This document shows, piece after piece, positions 32,445 to 43,863 of a DNA stretch of 64,000 nt (the stretch's first letter is position 1; each line of letters starts with the position of its first letter). Position numbers and translations under genes: made by a program. The notes under the pieces were generated by a model. That model was not told the DNA's origin. It did not search any database and saw only the letters and a program-made list of their open reading frames with translations. The DNA comes from Falciphora oryzae (lineage: Eukaryota > Ascomycota > Sordariomycetes > Magnaporthales > Magnaporthaceae), in the NCBI GenBank assembly GCA_000733355.1, contig JNVV01000001.1:278208-342207 (forward strand), given 5' to 3'.

Positions 32445-33752
32445 CTACTTCTTGGTAGCTGGCCTACCCCTGCGGCCGGTGCCCGCAGTGGCCTTTTTCG
32501 GGACCGCGAGCTTCCTCTCGGTAGGAGGCTTGCGGGGCTCCTTCTTCTGATGTGGCCCGACCGCAGGGGCGGGCTTCTCGGTCGCAGCCTTGCGGCCAGC
32601 CGTACGACCGGCCTTGGCACCGGGCTTGCGGCCGGGTGTTTTCTTCTCCGTCGCTGCTCCCTCTGGCTGGTTCTTCGCGTCGAAGGCCTTGAGGAGGTCA
32701 GCGCAGCCACTGAGGTTCTTGCGGGGCTCCCAGGTGTTTTCGTCTGCCGAGTAGCCTTTCCACTTGACGAGATATGTCTTTGGCTTTCCATTGGGACCGA
32801 CAACGCCGGCGTCAACGATCTCCTCCACTTCCCAGGCCTGGTCGGCCGCCTTGGCAGCAGCTCCGGCAGGCTTGCGACCACGACGCTTCCCGCCCCTGGC
32901 AGATGGTACAGGAGCTTCAGCCTTCTAGATAAGCAAAGATGGACGCGTTAGTATGACGTTTAACGCTTCGGTGACGCCAACGATAACACGACAGAAATAT
33001 GGAAAACTAACAGTAATCTTGACCTTGAGCGCCGTCGCGAAAGTCTCCTTCGCGGCGACCGCAGCGCCGCGCTTGGAAATTGCGCGTGTAGGCTCCCTCT
33101 CCGCACGAATGGTGCGCGGGACTCGCGCCTTCTTCGCAGTAGGGGCTGCGGCGGACGCGTCGTCGTCGTCTGCCTTGCGTTTACGGCCACGCTTAGCGCC
33201 GGCAGTGCTCGGGGTGGCCTTGGGCGCGGCGGTGCTCTTCGCGGTGCGGGGGGTCTTGGCGAATGTTGACCGGGAGGGCGTCTTAGCGGGGGTACTGTTG
33301 CGCGAGCCAGAGGCCGAGAGAGACGGGCGGCCGCGCTTCTTTCCGTTGGCGGTTGGGGCGGGGACTGGAGACGCGTCATCGTCTAGGCCCATGTTGGCGA
33401 CGGGTGCCGGTCTGATGTTGTTGACGATGTCGCCATCATCGTCGTCCTCGTCTTCGTCATTCTCCGCGAGCGGGAGGACGGTAGCGCCAAGTGGCTCTGG
33501 CTCATCTTCGACGACAGCGCCGTTGGGGGCTCCGACTCCGTTCTCCAGCCCAATGTCGCTCCGGATCAAGACAGGGAGCTCCTCCTCCTCCTCACTGTGA
33601 AACGCGTTAGGATCTGGGTGGGTGGCGGGCGTCGACGCGTTCCGTAGCAATAAAAACAAGCAAGGCTAGCATCGCGCCGAGAATGCGCGTCGGAAAGGCA
33701 TTGGCGACGGGTTGCAGGTAGGTGAAGCTTACAATGGCAGCGGTGGCGGCAT
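32445..33752 (-). CDS. Chromodomain protein with AT-hooks
   Basis: Three exons, 33752-33733 (20 nt), 33594-33012 and 32924-32445, encode 360 residues. A short proline start leads into EEEEELPVL, then a disordered acidic and then Ser/Thr/Lys-rich region. An AT-hook core RGRP lies at about 94-97, and a second (RRGRPATKK) ends the protein. The chromodomain is at about 230-285: WEVEEIVDAG, YLVKWKGY, ENTWEP. The methyl-lysine cage would be W232, W256 and Y259, with Trp where HP1 usually has Tyr. No chromoshadow domain follows; instead there is a Lys/Arg/Pro tail. This argues against HP1 itself and for a reader that binds H3 methyl-lysine and A/T-rich DNA together. Which mark it reads cannot be told from sequence. 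The tiny first exon is supported by the gtaagc donor and the in-frame acidic continuation. Confidence 0.85.
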
Positions 33753-34770
33753 GACTTCGTCTTGCTGAACGACTTCTGAGCGACCAAAAAATACGGTTCG
33801 CGGCGAAAAGAATACGCTCATAATTTACCCCAATCGAAAGGTGAGCTTGTCCGGCAGCCAAAAAGGACCCGGACGACAGAGGATTGATAAATGCGCGCGC
33901 AGAATCGAGGGCGGCGCAATAACCAGGTAAGTTGGGGTAAGTTACAAGTGAGGAACTGTGGAGCGAACCGTTAGCTCATCGCGAGCGCGACCGCGCGGTT
34001 TTATGGTTGGTTGGAGCTTCCATGTTGATTGGCCCACACGTGACATGGATCTTGGTGTGGGAGCTCCCCCACCTACCTCAGGAGTGGACGTCAGTCCTGT
34101 AACCCAATACTGCACGTTTGGACTGCGGGATCCGGGAAACTTTAGAAATAGACGAAGGGCGCGGTCAATTGGGATTCTCGGGACCAAGACGAGACGCTCA
34201 GGACGATATCTTATGTGGGTTATAAAATATCAGAAGGCGGGTTTCAATTGCAAATCGCACGCCTCCTCAACTATCTGTGGTCTGATGCGGGGAGAACCAA
34301 GCAAGCCGAGAAACCTGGAATCCATCCCTGGGGTCCTCGACCGTGTTTGGTGTGTTTGGTGTCAACAGTAACGCGACAATACGTAAACATGGAAATTGAG
34401 TGCACCAGGCGAGCGGTGCGACTGCTCCACTTTCCAGTTGCGGAGAGCGTCCCCGCACCGACCAAGCTTGAGGGGGCACGTCGTGATTAGGGCCGCGATG
34501 CAGTTCTCTAGTCCTGACAATGTCCAGACTCGGTCGCGGATCGAAGCTGATTGCTAGCCCAAGCTTGAGCTAGCGTCCTCCAATGACAGGGAACAAAGGC
34601 TCCACAACAGCTTCCTGTGTGCCTGAAGCAAATGCGCCGGATTCAACCTCCAAATCGACAGAAAAAAAAGAACCTAGCACCAAGGGCCAAATCAGAACTG
34701 CCCTCCGCTTTGATCACAGCCGACAAGGTTACGTAACCTATGCCTTCTTGGCCGCACTGCCATCGCCACT
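33753..34770. other. Intergenic between chromodomain gene and RIC8
   Basis: About 1 kb, no gene seen. It holds the promoter of the chromodomain gene and the 3' flank of RIC8. Confidence 0.5.
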
Positions 34771-36356
34771 TTACTTCTTGTTCTCGTCCTCTTCGTAGTC
34801 ATCATTCAGCTCCTCGAAGCGGCCCTCCTGGAAAGCCTTCTCGACCGGATTCTGGACGTCGATGATTCCAGTTTTCTTGAGCCTGTAGCAGGTAGTGCGA
34901 GTTAGTGACTACAGAATGGTATTTTCGACGGCAATCAGGTAGATAGCAAGCAGGTCCCAGAGTCCAGGAGAAGCAAACAGCGCAGAAACGAACCTCTCAA
35001 ATAGAACAAACAACCTCTCGGCCTCTCTCTCCTTCTCCTCCTGCGTCATTGGCGGTATCTCTGGGAGCTTCTCGGCATCCAGGAACTGGCCCGTGATGGG
35101 GTTGAAGTCCTTTCCGCCCGAGGAAGCGCCAGAGCTGCCCCCTGCCGCCCCCAGCGCCCCCTCCGGGGTCTGGATGTTCTTCGAGAAGAGGAGCCCAGAT
35201 GCGAAGCCGTAGCCCACGTTCTCGATGAACTTCATCGCGTCCCTGCCGGACAGGTCGAAGAGCAGGTGCGAGATGCTCTTTTGCAGCTCGGGCGCGAGCG
35301 GGTTGAGCGAGTTCTTGAGCAGCCTCGACGGCAGACTCTCGCTGCGGCCGAGCACCTGCTCCCTGTCCTCCTCGGACGGGAGCAGCTTCTCCCGCATGGA
35401 CTGCTGCACCGGCTCCGGCGCAGCCTCGTAGATGCGGACTAGCACGGCGACCAGCGGGGCGATGGTGGCCTCCATCTCCTTCTCGCTGTAGCTGCTCAGC
35501 GAAGAGTCCAGGATCTGTATCATCCGCTCCACGGGTTTTCTCGGCTCGTCTCTGGGGAAAAGGGCAGCCTTGGCATCGTCGCTCTGCAAGTCCATGTCAA
35601 CCAAGGCATTTACCAAGGGCCCAAATGGCGGGTCTAGTGGTTTCCCAGCTGGTAGTGGTCGCGCGAACATCATTTTCACGACGGGAGGGATCGCCTGAGC
35701 GAGCTCGCCACGGTGTTCAGGGCAGAAGTGCCCAAGGTTGAAGAGAAGCTTGAGGGTCTCGGCTAGGGCCATGTCCTCCATTGGGTCTTCTTTTCCCTTG
35801 GGTGATGAAATTTCCGCATGTCTAGTGAGCCTCTTGACGATGGAATCCGCGACATCGTGTTTGGTGATGAGTGCCGCTTTGTCAACGCTAGGGACATAAG
35901 TCGCGAGTAGCAGAATCCTCGAGATCAGGAACTCATCGTCCCAGCTGTCGCTCCTGAGCTTGGCGCACGCCTTGGACTCGTAGCCCAGGTCAAACAGGAA
36001 CTGCTTCGACGCAGGGCTGAGGACCATGGCGTTGGCTAGACACCTGAGAGCATTACGCGAGGTTGTGTCTGACGTGCTGTCAAAGGCATGGCCTAACAAT
36101 GTTGTTATCCCCTCTTTGGTGAAGATAGGGTCCGCGTCTCTGGGGTCCCTGCCGTATATCTTGAGCTCCTCGAGAGCCGCATCTCGCTCTGATTCGGTCC
36201 AGTTAGCGAATGCGGCTACCAGCAGAGACTGGATCTGGACATCATACCCTGAGAACTGAGATTTTGCTCCTTCAGGTCCAGAGCCAACTTATCCAATAGG
36301 CTCTGGACGGCAGATCGTTTTGCTGTATCCATATTCGGCATCAGTATTTCCATCAT
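34771..36356 (-). CDS. ric8: Ric8/synembryn G-alpha chaperone and exchange factor
   Basis: Three exons, 36356-36248, 36188-34994 and 34882-34771, encode 471 residues. The first splice (gtatga...cag, branch site gctaac) joins LKEQNLSSQ to ERDAALEELKIYGRDPRDADPIF, the conserved Ric8 opening; the last joins VLFER to LKKTGIIDVQNPVEK. Core armadillo-type helices include RNALRCLANAMVL, LLLATYVP, LKLLFNLGHF and KDFNPITGQ. Ric8 binds GDP-bound G-alpha subunits, speeds nucleotide exchange and is needed to fold them; in Neurospora and rice blast fungus it controls growth, conidiation and pathogenicity. The acidic C terminus (DDYEEDENKK) is usual. Four in-frame ATGs lie within the first 25 bases; the first was chosen, so the N terminus may shift by up to eight residues. 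It is divergent from RIF1. Confidence 0.92.
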
Positions 36357-37405
36357 TTTGTGAGTTGGGCGCCGTGGATGTTGGCGGCTCGAAGAGCTCA
36401 CCTGAGCCCTTGAGGGTGCCAGAGAAGAGTGACTGGGCCATTCCTGACTTGTGTCGTGGATCTCTTCATCAAACGCTATGGGGTTTAGAGCTATCAACCG
36501 ACCGGGGCTGATGAATGGATGGGTGCCCAAGTGTTGTATCCTTCGGGTAGAGTATGGAAGTGAGGAGGGAAAAGCGAATGGTGTTAGCCCAGACTAGTCG
36601 GTTTACTTCATTGAGTGGTTTTGGCAGGACAAACAGCCCTACCACCCTGCCCATGAAGGCTTCCACGCTCGTGATGTGACTGACTTGGAGGGATTGAATG
36701 CACCCTGGACTGCTGGTCTCTGCCCCGTAACCGGTCAAGCCTGCCTGTCTTTGGATGACGGGCTTGAAGACTTCAGCACTTGGTGGACAGGTATGGATGG
36801 TAGAGAGATTTCGTAAATTGCGTTGCAGGTGCGGTGCCTGGTGGCTCGAGGATCTTGCTCACCAAACAGCTCTCCCTGGGCAGCAAGACGCACTGGTGAC
36901 GATCGAAGTTGACAGCGGGGACGCAAATCGCGGGCCCTGAAGGGTTGGGGTATCCCTGCAGGCTCTTTAGCCGCTGGAAACTTAATTGGCGTGGTTGGCG
37001 GGACACGAACACCACGCGCTACTCCACATTAGGCGCGAACCGCGACTTTTTCACTTAAAGTCGTCTCGGGGCCAACCGATTGCCCTTGTAAAATCGGCCC
37101 CATCGCAGTTGAACAGGCGACGGACCAGGCCGGCGACTTTTTCCCCCTTGGTGTCTGGTTGCTGTTCATTGTGCCCGTGCCTTCATCGCCAACAGCTTTT
37201 CCACGTAATTTTGTATGATCGCTTTCGCCCCTTTTTCCCTGGTTGGCTTAATCCCTTTTTGTTCTCCTTGTCTGTTTCAGCATTAGCAACCCGCCCGGCA
37301 TCCCCGACGACATCCGCTTTCCTTCGTGCGACTTATGTGTCTGTTGGCGTCCGGGAGGAGATAGGTTGAGGTCTAGGGGGTGTCTTGTTTGATCTCGGTG
37401 CCATC
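36357..37405. promoter_or_regulatory. Divergent intergenic region RIC8 / RIF1
   Basis: About 1.05 kb between two divergent start codons; it must contain both promoters. T-rich pyrimidine tracts just before 37406 resemble a fungal transcription start region. No specific factor site was identified. Confidence 0.5.
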
Positions 37406-40400
37406 ATGCCCGCTGCGGTGGTGGAAGACAGCAACAGCAATAGTAGCAGCCGCCTGGACCACCTGGAAGCGAGACCGCCGACGCCGCCTCACAAAAAGAC
37501 CATTGAGCCCGACGCAAGCCTTCTCAAGGCCAAACCAGCGCCCGAGCCCCATCTCCTCGATCCGAGACGAACCCTCCACACGCCGCCTAGCAATCCCTCA
37601 CCCGCCGCAGGGAGCTCTCGTAGGAAGAGAGTCGAGTTCTCGGCCCAGGCCGAGTACCGGGAACATCCTTCATCGGTTGGCGAGAATGGGAAACTGCACC
37701 AGCCCACTCCTGTCTCCATCCCACATCCCTCTTCGGCTACAGCCGCCCCCGTCAAGTCGATTCTCAAAGTCAGCGTGTCGTACGGCTCGAATCCCCTCGA
37801 TCCGACGGACCGCTTGAGCCCCGATGGCCTGAACCTGCCTGAGATGCTGGAGTCGACGGTCAAGCAGCTGGCGGGCAGCGACCGCGACGAAAAGGTCGAT
37901 GCCTACGCCATGCTGGTGCGCGCCCTCAAGGCGTCCAAGAATCTGCCCGACAGGATAGCGCTGCAAGACAAGATGCCCCTCTTCATCCAGTTCGTGCAGA
38001 GGGACATCACCAGCAAGGGCACCGACATGTCGCTCACGAACCACGCCTACCAGCTGCTGCACGTCTTTCTCTACTTCCCCGCTATTGCATCCCATATCCC
38101 CAACGACGCCGCCTTTCAGATCGTCGACCATTGCATCAAGACGTTCGGCGATGCTTCTCTATCAAAAGAGATGGCGAGGAACGTGCTTCAGGTCATCGGC
38201 ATCCAGAACTTCCCGCCCAAGGTCATGACATCTGACCGGGTGGGAAAGATCGTCGCCGCCATCCGAAATATCCCAGAGCCCATCAAGGACAAGAAGAGCA
38301 CATTCATACACAGCATTCAGGTTTACCGAAAGCTGGTCAAGCAATCCAAGCATCATATGGCACAGCACTCGGACTGGCTGTTCGATCTGTTCGAGGCCAT
38401 GCTGAGCACCGTCAAGGAGATCAGATACAGTGCCATCTCATTAGGCAAGGAGGCTGCCTTCACAATCGGCAGGGAGAAGCTACTGTCGCGCAAGGTGCTC
38501 GAGCTCTTGCAACTGCCTTCCCCATCGGAAGAGGGCAAGGTGTTCATCGAGTATTATGCCGATAACCTCAAGACTATGCTCAAGGATAAACAGGTCTCGC
38601 GCTTCGTCCCTCAGATATGGAGTGTGACTATGCTCCTGCTACCCAACGCCGACGAATGGAAATACTTCAACGACTGGCTGCTCATAATGCAGGCATGCTT
38701 TAACCACCCCGACATAAACACCAAGTTGGAGGCGAATCGAGCCTGGTCCCGTCTGGTGTACACACTGAGTGCCGGAACTCGGTCGATCCCTCCCAAGACT
38801 CTTCGGTCGCTTTCCCAGCCTTTCCAGGCCAACCAGCTAAGGCGATTTGGCAACGGAAAGGACAAGGACGCCGTCGAGGAGCTGCGCAAGGTTATCGGTG
38901 AAACCACTTGTGCGCTGTTCTACTACACCTTCAAATTTGGTGTAAACCTGAGCAATCTCGACGTCTACTGGGACACTAGTGTCAAGCCGGTGATGCAGCA
39001 ACTCACCGACGGCCAGTCTGTTCCCGACAAACAGAGGTGCGCTCAAAGCATGTCTATTCTTGCTGGCCTCTTCGACTGCTCGACTCAGCGGGTCTGGCGC
39101 GAAGACAGGATCGCCGACGAAGCCACGCCGATAACACCAGTGGAACTGCCTGCGATAGAGGCGAAGTGGTTGCGTCGAAACCCGGTACGGGTGTTCGGGG
39201 TTGTTGAGCCGATAATCAAGCAAAACTACCACGAACTGAGCAACGCCAGGAGCGGGACTCACAAGCTTTGGCACAACTTGATCGCCTCGATTGCATCGGC
39301 GGCCTGCAAAGAAATCAAGGTTTCGCAAGAAACGGCCACGTTCCTGGGCCACACGCTTGGCTTCTTGATGCGGGTCTGGGTCGAGGGCGCTGGGGTGATG
39401 AAGGAGGCCGACAGCGGCGGCTCGATCCAGTTCCTCGCGAGCACTCGAGAACTGATCCTGGTTGTCATCGACAAGCTGGGTCGCCTGCCTTTCACCGAGA
39501 AGGTGCTAGCGATGAACGACGATAGGACACTGGTGCCCATATCGACCCCTTCGCATCGTTCCGCCAAGCATTCTCTGACTGCACGGCCGACCATGTACCA
39601 CCTATTCTCCATCCTGTCAACCCTACCGCCTGGAGTTCCTGACAATGAGGAATTTACCGAGTTCTTCAGGTCTATTTTCACACCTCTCGTCGGCGGCAGG
39701 GATGCCAAGGGCCGCAAGCAGATATCTCAGGAGATGATGCAGACGATCCCGGCCGATGCGCTGTGCCCAGGCGGCCCGTGGGTTCTCGTCGCCGAGCTTG
39801 CTTCAGCGGGCCTGGAACCATCTCAACACAGCAGTGATCTGGTCGGCAGTTCAGGTAGCGATGTGCTGCTTGGCCAAGAGTACCGGGATATCGTCAAGGT
39901 CCTCGAGCGCGGGTTGAGATCCACCCCAAACCTAGGCTGGCATCACTGGCAGTCTCTGTTCAGCTCTCTCGCCAGCCGCGTGAGGAATGTGGCTGGCGAC
40001 GCCGGCGTGGCGATCACGGTCGTCGAGCCTCTCGCCAAGTCTCTTCTCGACACGCTACCCGAAGACGGTTCCCTGACAAACAATTGCACGATCGCTTTTG
40101 CCGAGCTGATTTCGGCTGCCACGCACCCACGAGACAGACAGGCTATCGAGGCCGCCCGTCGGCGATTGTGGGGCACTGCAGCCTCTGGAGCGAGATCTGC
40201 CTCGTGCGACCCCTTCGACAACCTCTACCGGGCCTGCAACGCGGTCCTCCAGCGTCTGTACTGCGACGAGGATGTGGTCCACTCGTCCGCTGTCGTGGTA
40301 CTCAAAGAGGTGGAGGCTTTCATGGGCAGGTGTAACAGCCAGCTTGCACTGCAAAGTCTCGGACTCCTGCAGGCCGGCTTTGTTCCCTGGATTCAGGACG

Positions 40401-42979
40401 AAAGCACTCGACTCCAAAGCCGCCAGTTCACTGCGGTATCAGAAGTGACCAAGTCACTGTGGGATCGGGTGTGTGCTCTCGTTTTCGATGTCGAAACTCC
40501 AGAGATGCTCCCCTTGACGAGCATGGAACCCTTGCTATGTGCTGCCTTTGAGAGCAAGCACCGCCATGTTGTCAACAGCGTGTCGACCATGTGGAACAAG
40601 CTCTTCGAGAAGGCTTCCGACGTTGCCTACCCTGAGAAACTGAAGGCCGTACTCATCTCGCTCCATCCCTTCGTCGACATCACCCTGCCAGGACTCGATG
40701 TCTCAGACAGTTCGGCTGGCGGTGCGCAGATGCCCTCGTTCATCGACTCTCAGGACGACATGGATATCTTCAATTCTGCATCGACAAGATCCATATCTCC
40801 CGTCAAGACGACGGTTGCTCCGGCCAAAAGCGGGAAGGGCGTGATTCCGTCTGTGAAGGAGCGAAGCACTCCTAGAAAGAGTCCACGTCTCTCGAGCAGC
40901 GGTGTTACTAAATCTTCAGTGTCTGCTCGTCGCAAGGGCAAATCTGCCGCGAAACTTCGTCATGATGACTCTCAAGTCCAGTTTGAGGCAATCGACTCGT
41001 CGCCGTCTGATCGGGCCGGTTTTGAGTCTCAAGTTCTGACCGAGAGGCAGCAAGAAGTGCGGGACCGGCAAAAGGCCGCCGCAACACTGTTCCCAGCCAT
41101 CCGATCCAGCCCGAGGCGGACGAGCCCGAGGCGTCCAAGGCGTTCCAGCCCCAGGCGGGCGGCTCTCGATAATAACGCAAAGCAATCATCTCCTCTGAAA
41201 GAGGTCCATCCCAGGTCTCCTAGCCCACCATCCACTCCTCAGGCCGCCACCCCCGAGCGGGGAGATTCCTTCCAAGACTTTATCAGCTCGACGCCCACGC
41301 CTCGCCGCGGCCAGGCACTGCCCTTGGCCCACACGTACAATGAGGCTACCGATCCGCCTTCATCGCCTCCTGAGGCCCGCCGATACCCCCTCGTGCCCGA
41401 GATAAACACTCAATCCCGCAACGCCAGCCTGTTGGATGATTGGCAGTTCTCCTCTTCACCCATCGCTGGATCTCCCGAGCCCGTGCGCCGGGTAGTCTCC
41501 GCCCCCGAGGAGGATGACGATGACGCCATGACTGTCGATGAGGAGGATGGGAACCTAATCTTCGACGAGCCAGCCGCAGAACCCTCGGCTGCTGCGGCTG
41601 ATGATAGCCCTGCCGTCGAAAGTGCGGCGGCGGAGAAGCCCAAGATCGGTTCGATCATGGCCAGCAGGGCAATTCTTGAGATTCCGTCGACTCCGCGTCG
41701 CAGCAAGCGGATCAAGGCTGTCCAGGAGACGCCCAAGTCCGACGGCGAGGCCCTTGTGGACGCGCCGACTAGCCCTGAGAAGTCGTCTCCGGCCGGGAAG
41801 GCCGCCCAAGACACGGTCATGGAAGACACCTCGTTTGCGGTCAGTGAAGGGGTGGAGGACAGCATGGTCAGGCTCGTTGTGGAGCTGGATGGTCAGTCAC
41901 GGCCGCCGACAAACTTCATCGAGGGCACCCCATCGCCGATCAAGGGTCAGGAACACAAGGAAAATTCCGCCGATCCCATGCAGACAGATCCTGAACCGGA
42001 ACTGGATGCGGTTTCGATCGAGGGTGGGAGGAGGAGATCAAAGAGGGGACGGGGCCGACCGCGAAGGTCCGGGTCAAGCTCGATGCTGTCGAGTGTGCCC
42101 TCAACACCTGGAGCTGAGGGAACTGCCGAGTCGCATGCCCCAACCCCCGCCAGCAGGAGAAAGCGCAAGCGAACGTCCAAGGCAACCGATGGCGAAGAAG
42201 ACGGCCCTGCCAGTCCCAAGAAGGCGAAGCAGCTGTCCCCGGAGCTTCAGAGCCAGGAGATACCCGGCAGCCAGGTCGACCTGGAAGTAAAAAGTATGGG
42301 AACCTCTTCATATTGTAGGCCTGCCGTTACGTTCCTTACTAACATCATTTCATCTTCAGTGGCGGCAGCAGACGAAATTGCGCCACCCGATGACGACGCT
42401 GAGAAGCCTGCGGCAGATGTCATCCCTACTGAAACAGAGGGTACCACAGCAGCCGGTAACATCATGGGGGCGACAGAAATGCAACAAGATGAGGGCAAAG
42501 ACAAGCAAGCCGAACCCTTGGAGGCTCTTTCGCCCCGGAGCACAGAGACCGACCCCGAGGAGCAGCTTCAGTCGCAAATTGCGATGGAGGAGACCGAATC
42601 GCAACGCAGCCAAGAGCACACCACTTCAGCCGTCGCCGAGGCCGCTCCCGCCCCGGCTCTGGAGCCGGAAACTCACCCTGCAGACGAAACAAGAACGGAC
42701 GAAGCCGAGGAGGAGGGCGGCGATGACGATGACGATAAACCGGTTCACTCGGTGGCGGTTGAGGCGGCGGCCGAAACAACTGCCGAAGAGCCAGTGGAGA
42801 CGCCGCAACCGCCGGCGCCCAAGTCGACTTTCCAGACCATCATGGACATGCTCAGGGGAGGACTGGGAGCGCTGCGGACGGCGAACCTACCAAGGAACGA
42901 GGTGTACGAAATTGAGGACGTGTGCATGGATATCAAGCGTGAGCTTTACGCAGCCGAGAAGAGGGGACGGGATAACTAG
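37406..42979 (+). CDS. RIF1: Rif1 telomere and replication-timing protein
   Basis: Two exons, 37406-42293 and 42360-42979, encode 1,835 residues. Near the N terminus are the protein phosphatase 1 docking motifs RVEF (75-78, inside a basic RRKR context) and SILK (118-121). Residues about 140-1,050 form a long alpha-helical HEAT-like array with the Rif1 N-terminal domain. The rest is disordered and rich in Ser/Pro and basic SPRR-type repeats (about 1,230-1,260), with RRSKRGRGRPRRSGS AT-hook-like sequence near 1,545. The C terminus holds a short conserved segment, STFQTIMDMLRGGLGAL. Rif1 recruits PP1 to counter DDK kinase at origins, limits telomere elongation and influences double-strand break repair. 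The start is the first ATG in frame. The 66-nt intron (gtatgg...cag, branch actaac) has no stop and a length divisible by three. Confidence 0.93.
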   Translation: MPAAVVEDSNSNSSSRLDHLEARPPTPPHKKTIEPDASLLKAKPAPEPHLLDPRRTLHTPPSNPSPAAGSSRRKRVEFSAQAEYREHPSSVGENGKLHQPTPVSIPHPSSATAAPVKSILKVSVSYGSNPLDPTDRLSPDGLNLPEMLESTVKQLAGSDRDEKVDAYAMLVRALKASKNLPDRIALQDKMPLFIQFVQRDITSKGTDMSLTNHAYQLLHVFLYFPAIASHIPNDAAFQIVDHCIKTFGDASLSKEMARNVLQVIGIQNFPPKVMTSDRVGKIVAAIRNIPEPIKDKKSTFIHSIQVYRKLVKQSKHHMAQHSDWLFDLFEAMLSTVKEIRYSAISLGKEAAFTIGREKLLSRKVLELLQLPSPSEEGKVFIEYYADNLKTMLKDKQVSRFVPQIWSVTMLLLPNADEWKYFNDWLLIMQACFNHPDINTKLEANRAWSRLVYTLSAGTRSIPPKTLRSLSQPFQANQLRRFGNGKDKDAVEELRKVIGETTCALFYYTFKFGVNLSNLDVYWDTSVKPVMQQLTDGQSVPDKQRCAQSMSILAGLFDCSTQRVWREDRIADEATPITPVELPAIEAKWLRRNPVRVFGVVEPIIKQNYHELSNARSGTHKLWHNLIASIASAACKEIKVSQETATFLGHTLGFLMRVWVEGAGVMKEADSGGSIQFLASTRELILVVIDKLGRLPFTEKVLAMNDDRTLVPISTPSHRSAKHSLTARPTMYHLFSILSTLPPGVPDNEEFTEFFRSIFTPLVGGRDAKGRKQISQEMMQTIPADALCPGGPWVLVAELASAGLEPSQHSSDLVGSSGSDVLLGQEYRDIVKVLERGLRSTPNLGWHHWQSLFSSLASRVRNVAGDAGVAITVVEPLAKSLLDTLPEDGSLTNNCTIAFAELISAATHPRDRQAIEAARRRLWGTAASGARSASCDPFDNLYRACNAVLQRLYCDEDVVHSSAVVVLKEVEAFMGRCNSQLALQSLGLLQAGFVPWIQDESTRLQSRQFTAVSEVTKSLWDRVCALVFDVETPEMLPLTSMEPLLCAAFESKHRHVVNSVSTMWNKLFEKASDVAYPEKLKAVLISLHPFVDITLPGLDVSDSSAGGAQMPSFIDSQDDMDIFNSASTRSISPVKTTVAPAKSGKGVIPSVKERSTPRKSPRLSSSGVTKSSVSARRKGKSAAKLRHDDSQVQFEAIDSSPSDRAGFESQVLTERQQEVRDRQKAAATLFPAIRSSPRRTSPRRPRRSSPRRAALDNNAKQSSPLKEVHPRSPSPPSTPQAATPERGDSFQDFISSTPTPRRGQALPLAHTYNEATDPPSSPPEARRYPLVPEINTQSRNASLLDDWQFSSSPIAGSPEPVRRVVSAPEEDDDDAMTVDEEDGNLIFDEPAAEPSAAAADDSPAVESAAAEKPKIGSIMASRAILEIPSTPRRSKRIKAVQETPKSDGEALVDAPTSPEKSSPAGKAAQDTVMEDTSFAVSEGVEDSMVRLVVELDGQSRPPTNFIEGTPSPIKGQEHKENSADPMQTDPEPELDAVSIEGGRRRSKRGRGRPRRSGSSSMLSSVPSTPGAEGTAESHAPTPASRRKRKRTSKATDGEEDGPASPKKAKQLSPELQSQEIPGSQVDLEVKSMGTSSYCRPAVTFLTNIISSSVAAADEIAPPDDDAEKPAADVIPTETEGTTAAGNIMGATEMQQDEGKDKQAEPLEALSPRSTETDPEEQLQSQIAMEETESQRSQEHTTSAVAEAAPAPALEPETHPADETRTDEAEEEGGDDDDDKPVHSVAVEAAAETTAEEPVETPQPPAPKSTFQTIMDMLRGGLGALRTANLPRNEVYEIEDVCMDIKRELYAAEKRGRDN

Positions 42980-43826
42980 AGGCTGCCTGTATATAATTTT
43001 CTTTTTCTCTCTTCATTTTGTCATTTTTCTCTCCGTTCTTTTGTTGTTTGACCCCCAGCTGGGCGAGCAAGAACGGGTGAGGCGCAGGCATGTGTGGTGT
43101 CGATGCGTTTTTGGTTTGTTCAGGCATTACTAAGGCGCATACCCGGAAACCGGCATATTCTAATAGGGGCTGGGGTCCACGCTTTTCTCTTTGTCAATCT
43201 TTTTTGGCTTTGGGCAGGTTTCGACGAATCTCTTTATCAGCACACAGGAAGGTTCAGGGTTTGTTCATATTTATCGATTGGAGGAGGCATTACCAATGCA
43301 TGACTGATGGTGGTTTGCTCAAGGATAGTGGATAATATTTTGGCGGTAGCTCGCGTCTCCATCTACATATAGGTGTCGTCGGTAGTCTAACAACAAAACG
43401 GAACGCTTCTGTATGTGATTACGGAGATGCCACGCTTTATTTACCTGATGCATGGAGCCTCCCACACCACGACGCATACCCCGGGCAGTCAGCCAGTCTC
43501 GACTCCTCGTTGCGGTGAGTCCAACGTCGCTGCACACCACACACACGGGCACCCACATAATGTCCCCGACATCAGGTGGTTGTCGGCCGGGGCGGGCCTG
43601 GGCCCCTCTCAGCGGCGGGCACCATTCAGGCTAAGCAATTGATGTGGAAGAGGCGTTTCAGGAGGCCGAATGCAGGCATCGCTAGCGCACCCAGGCCGCA
43701 TGAGGGGCAAAGCTCGAGGTGTGCTGGCAGGGGCTGGTGGAGAGGGGCCAAACAAACGGACGGAGCGGGGTCAATCATTGGAGCAGAGCTGAGGGGCGGC
43801 AGTGCTCATGGCGAGACCAAGGTGCC

Positions 43827-43863
<37 letters not shown>

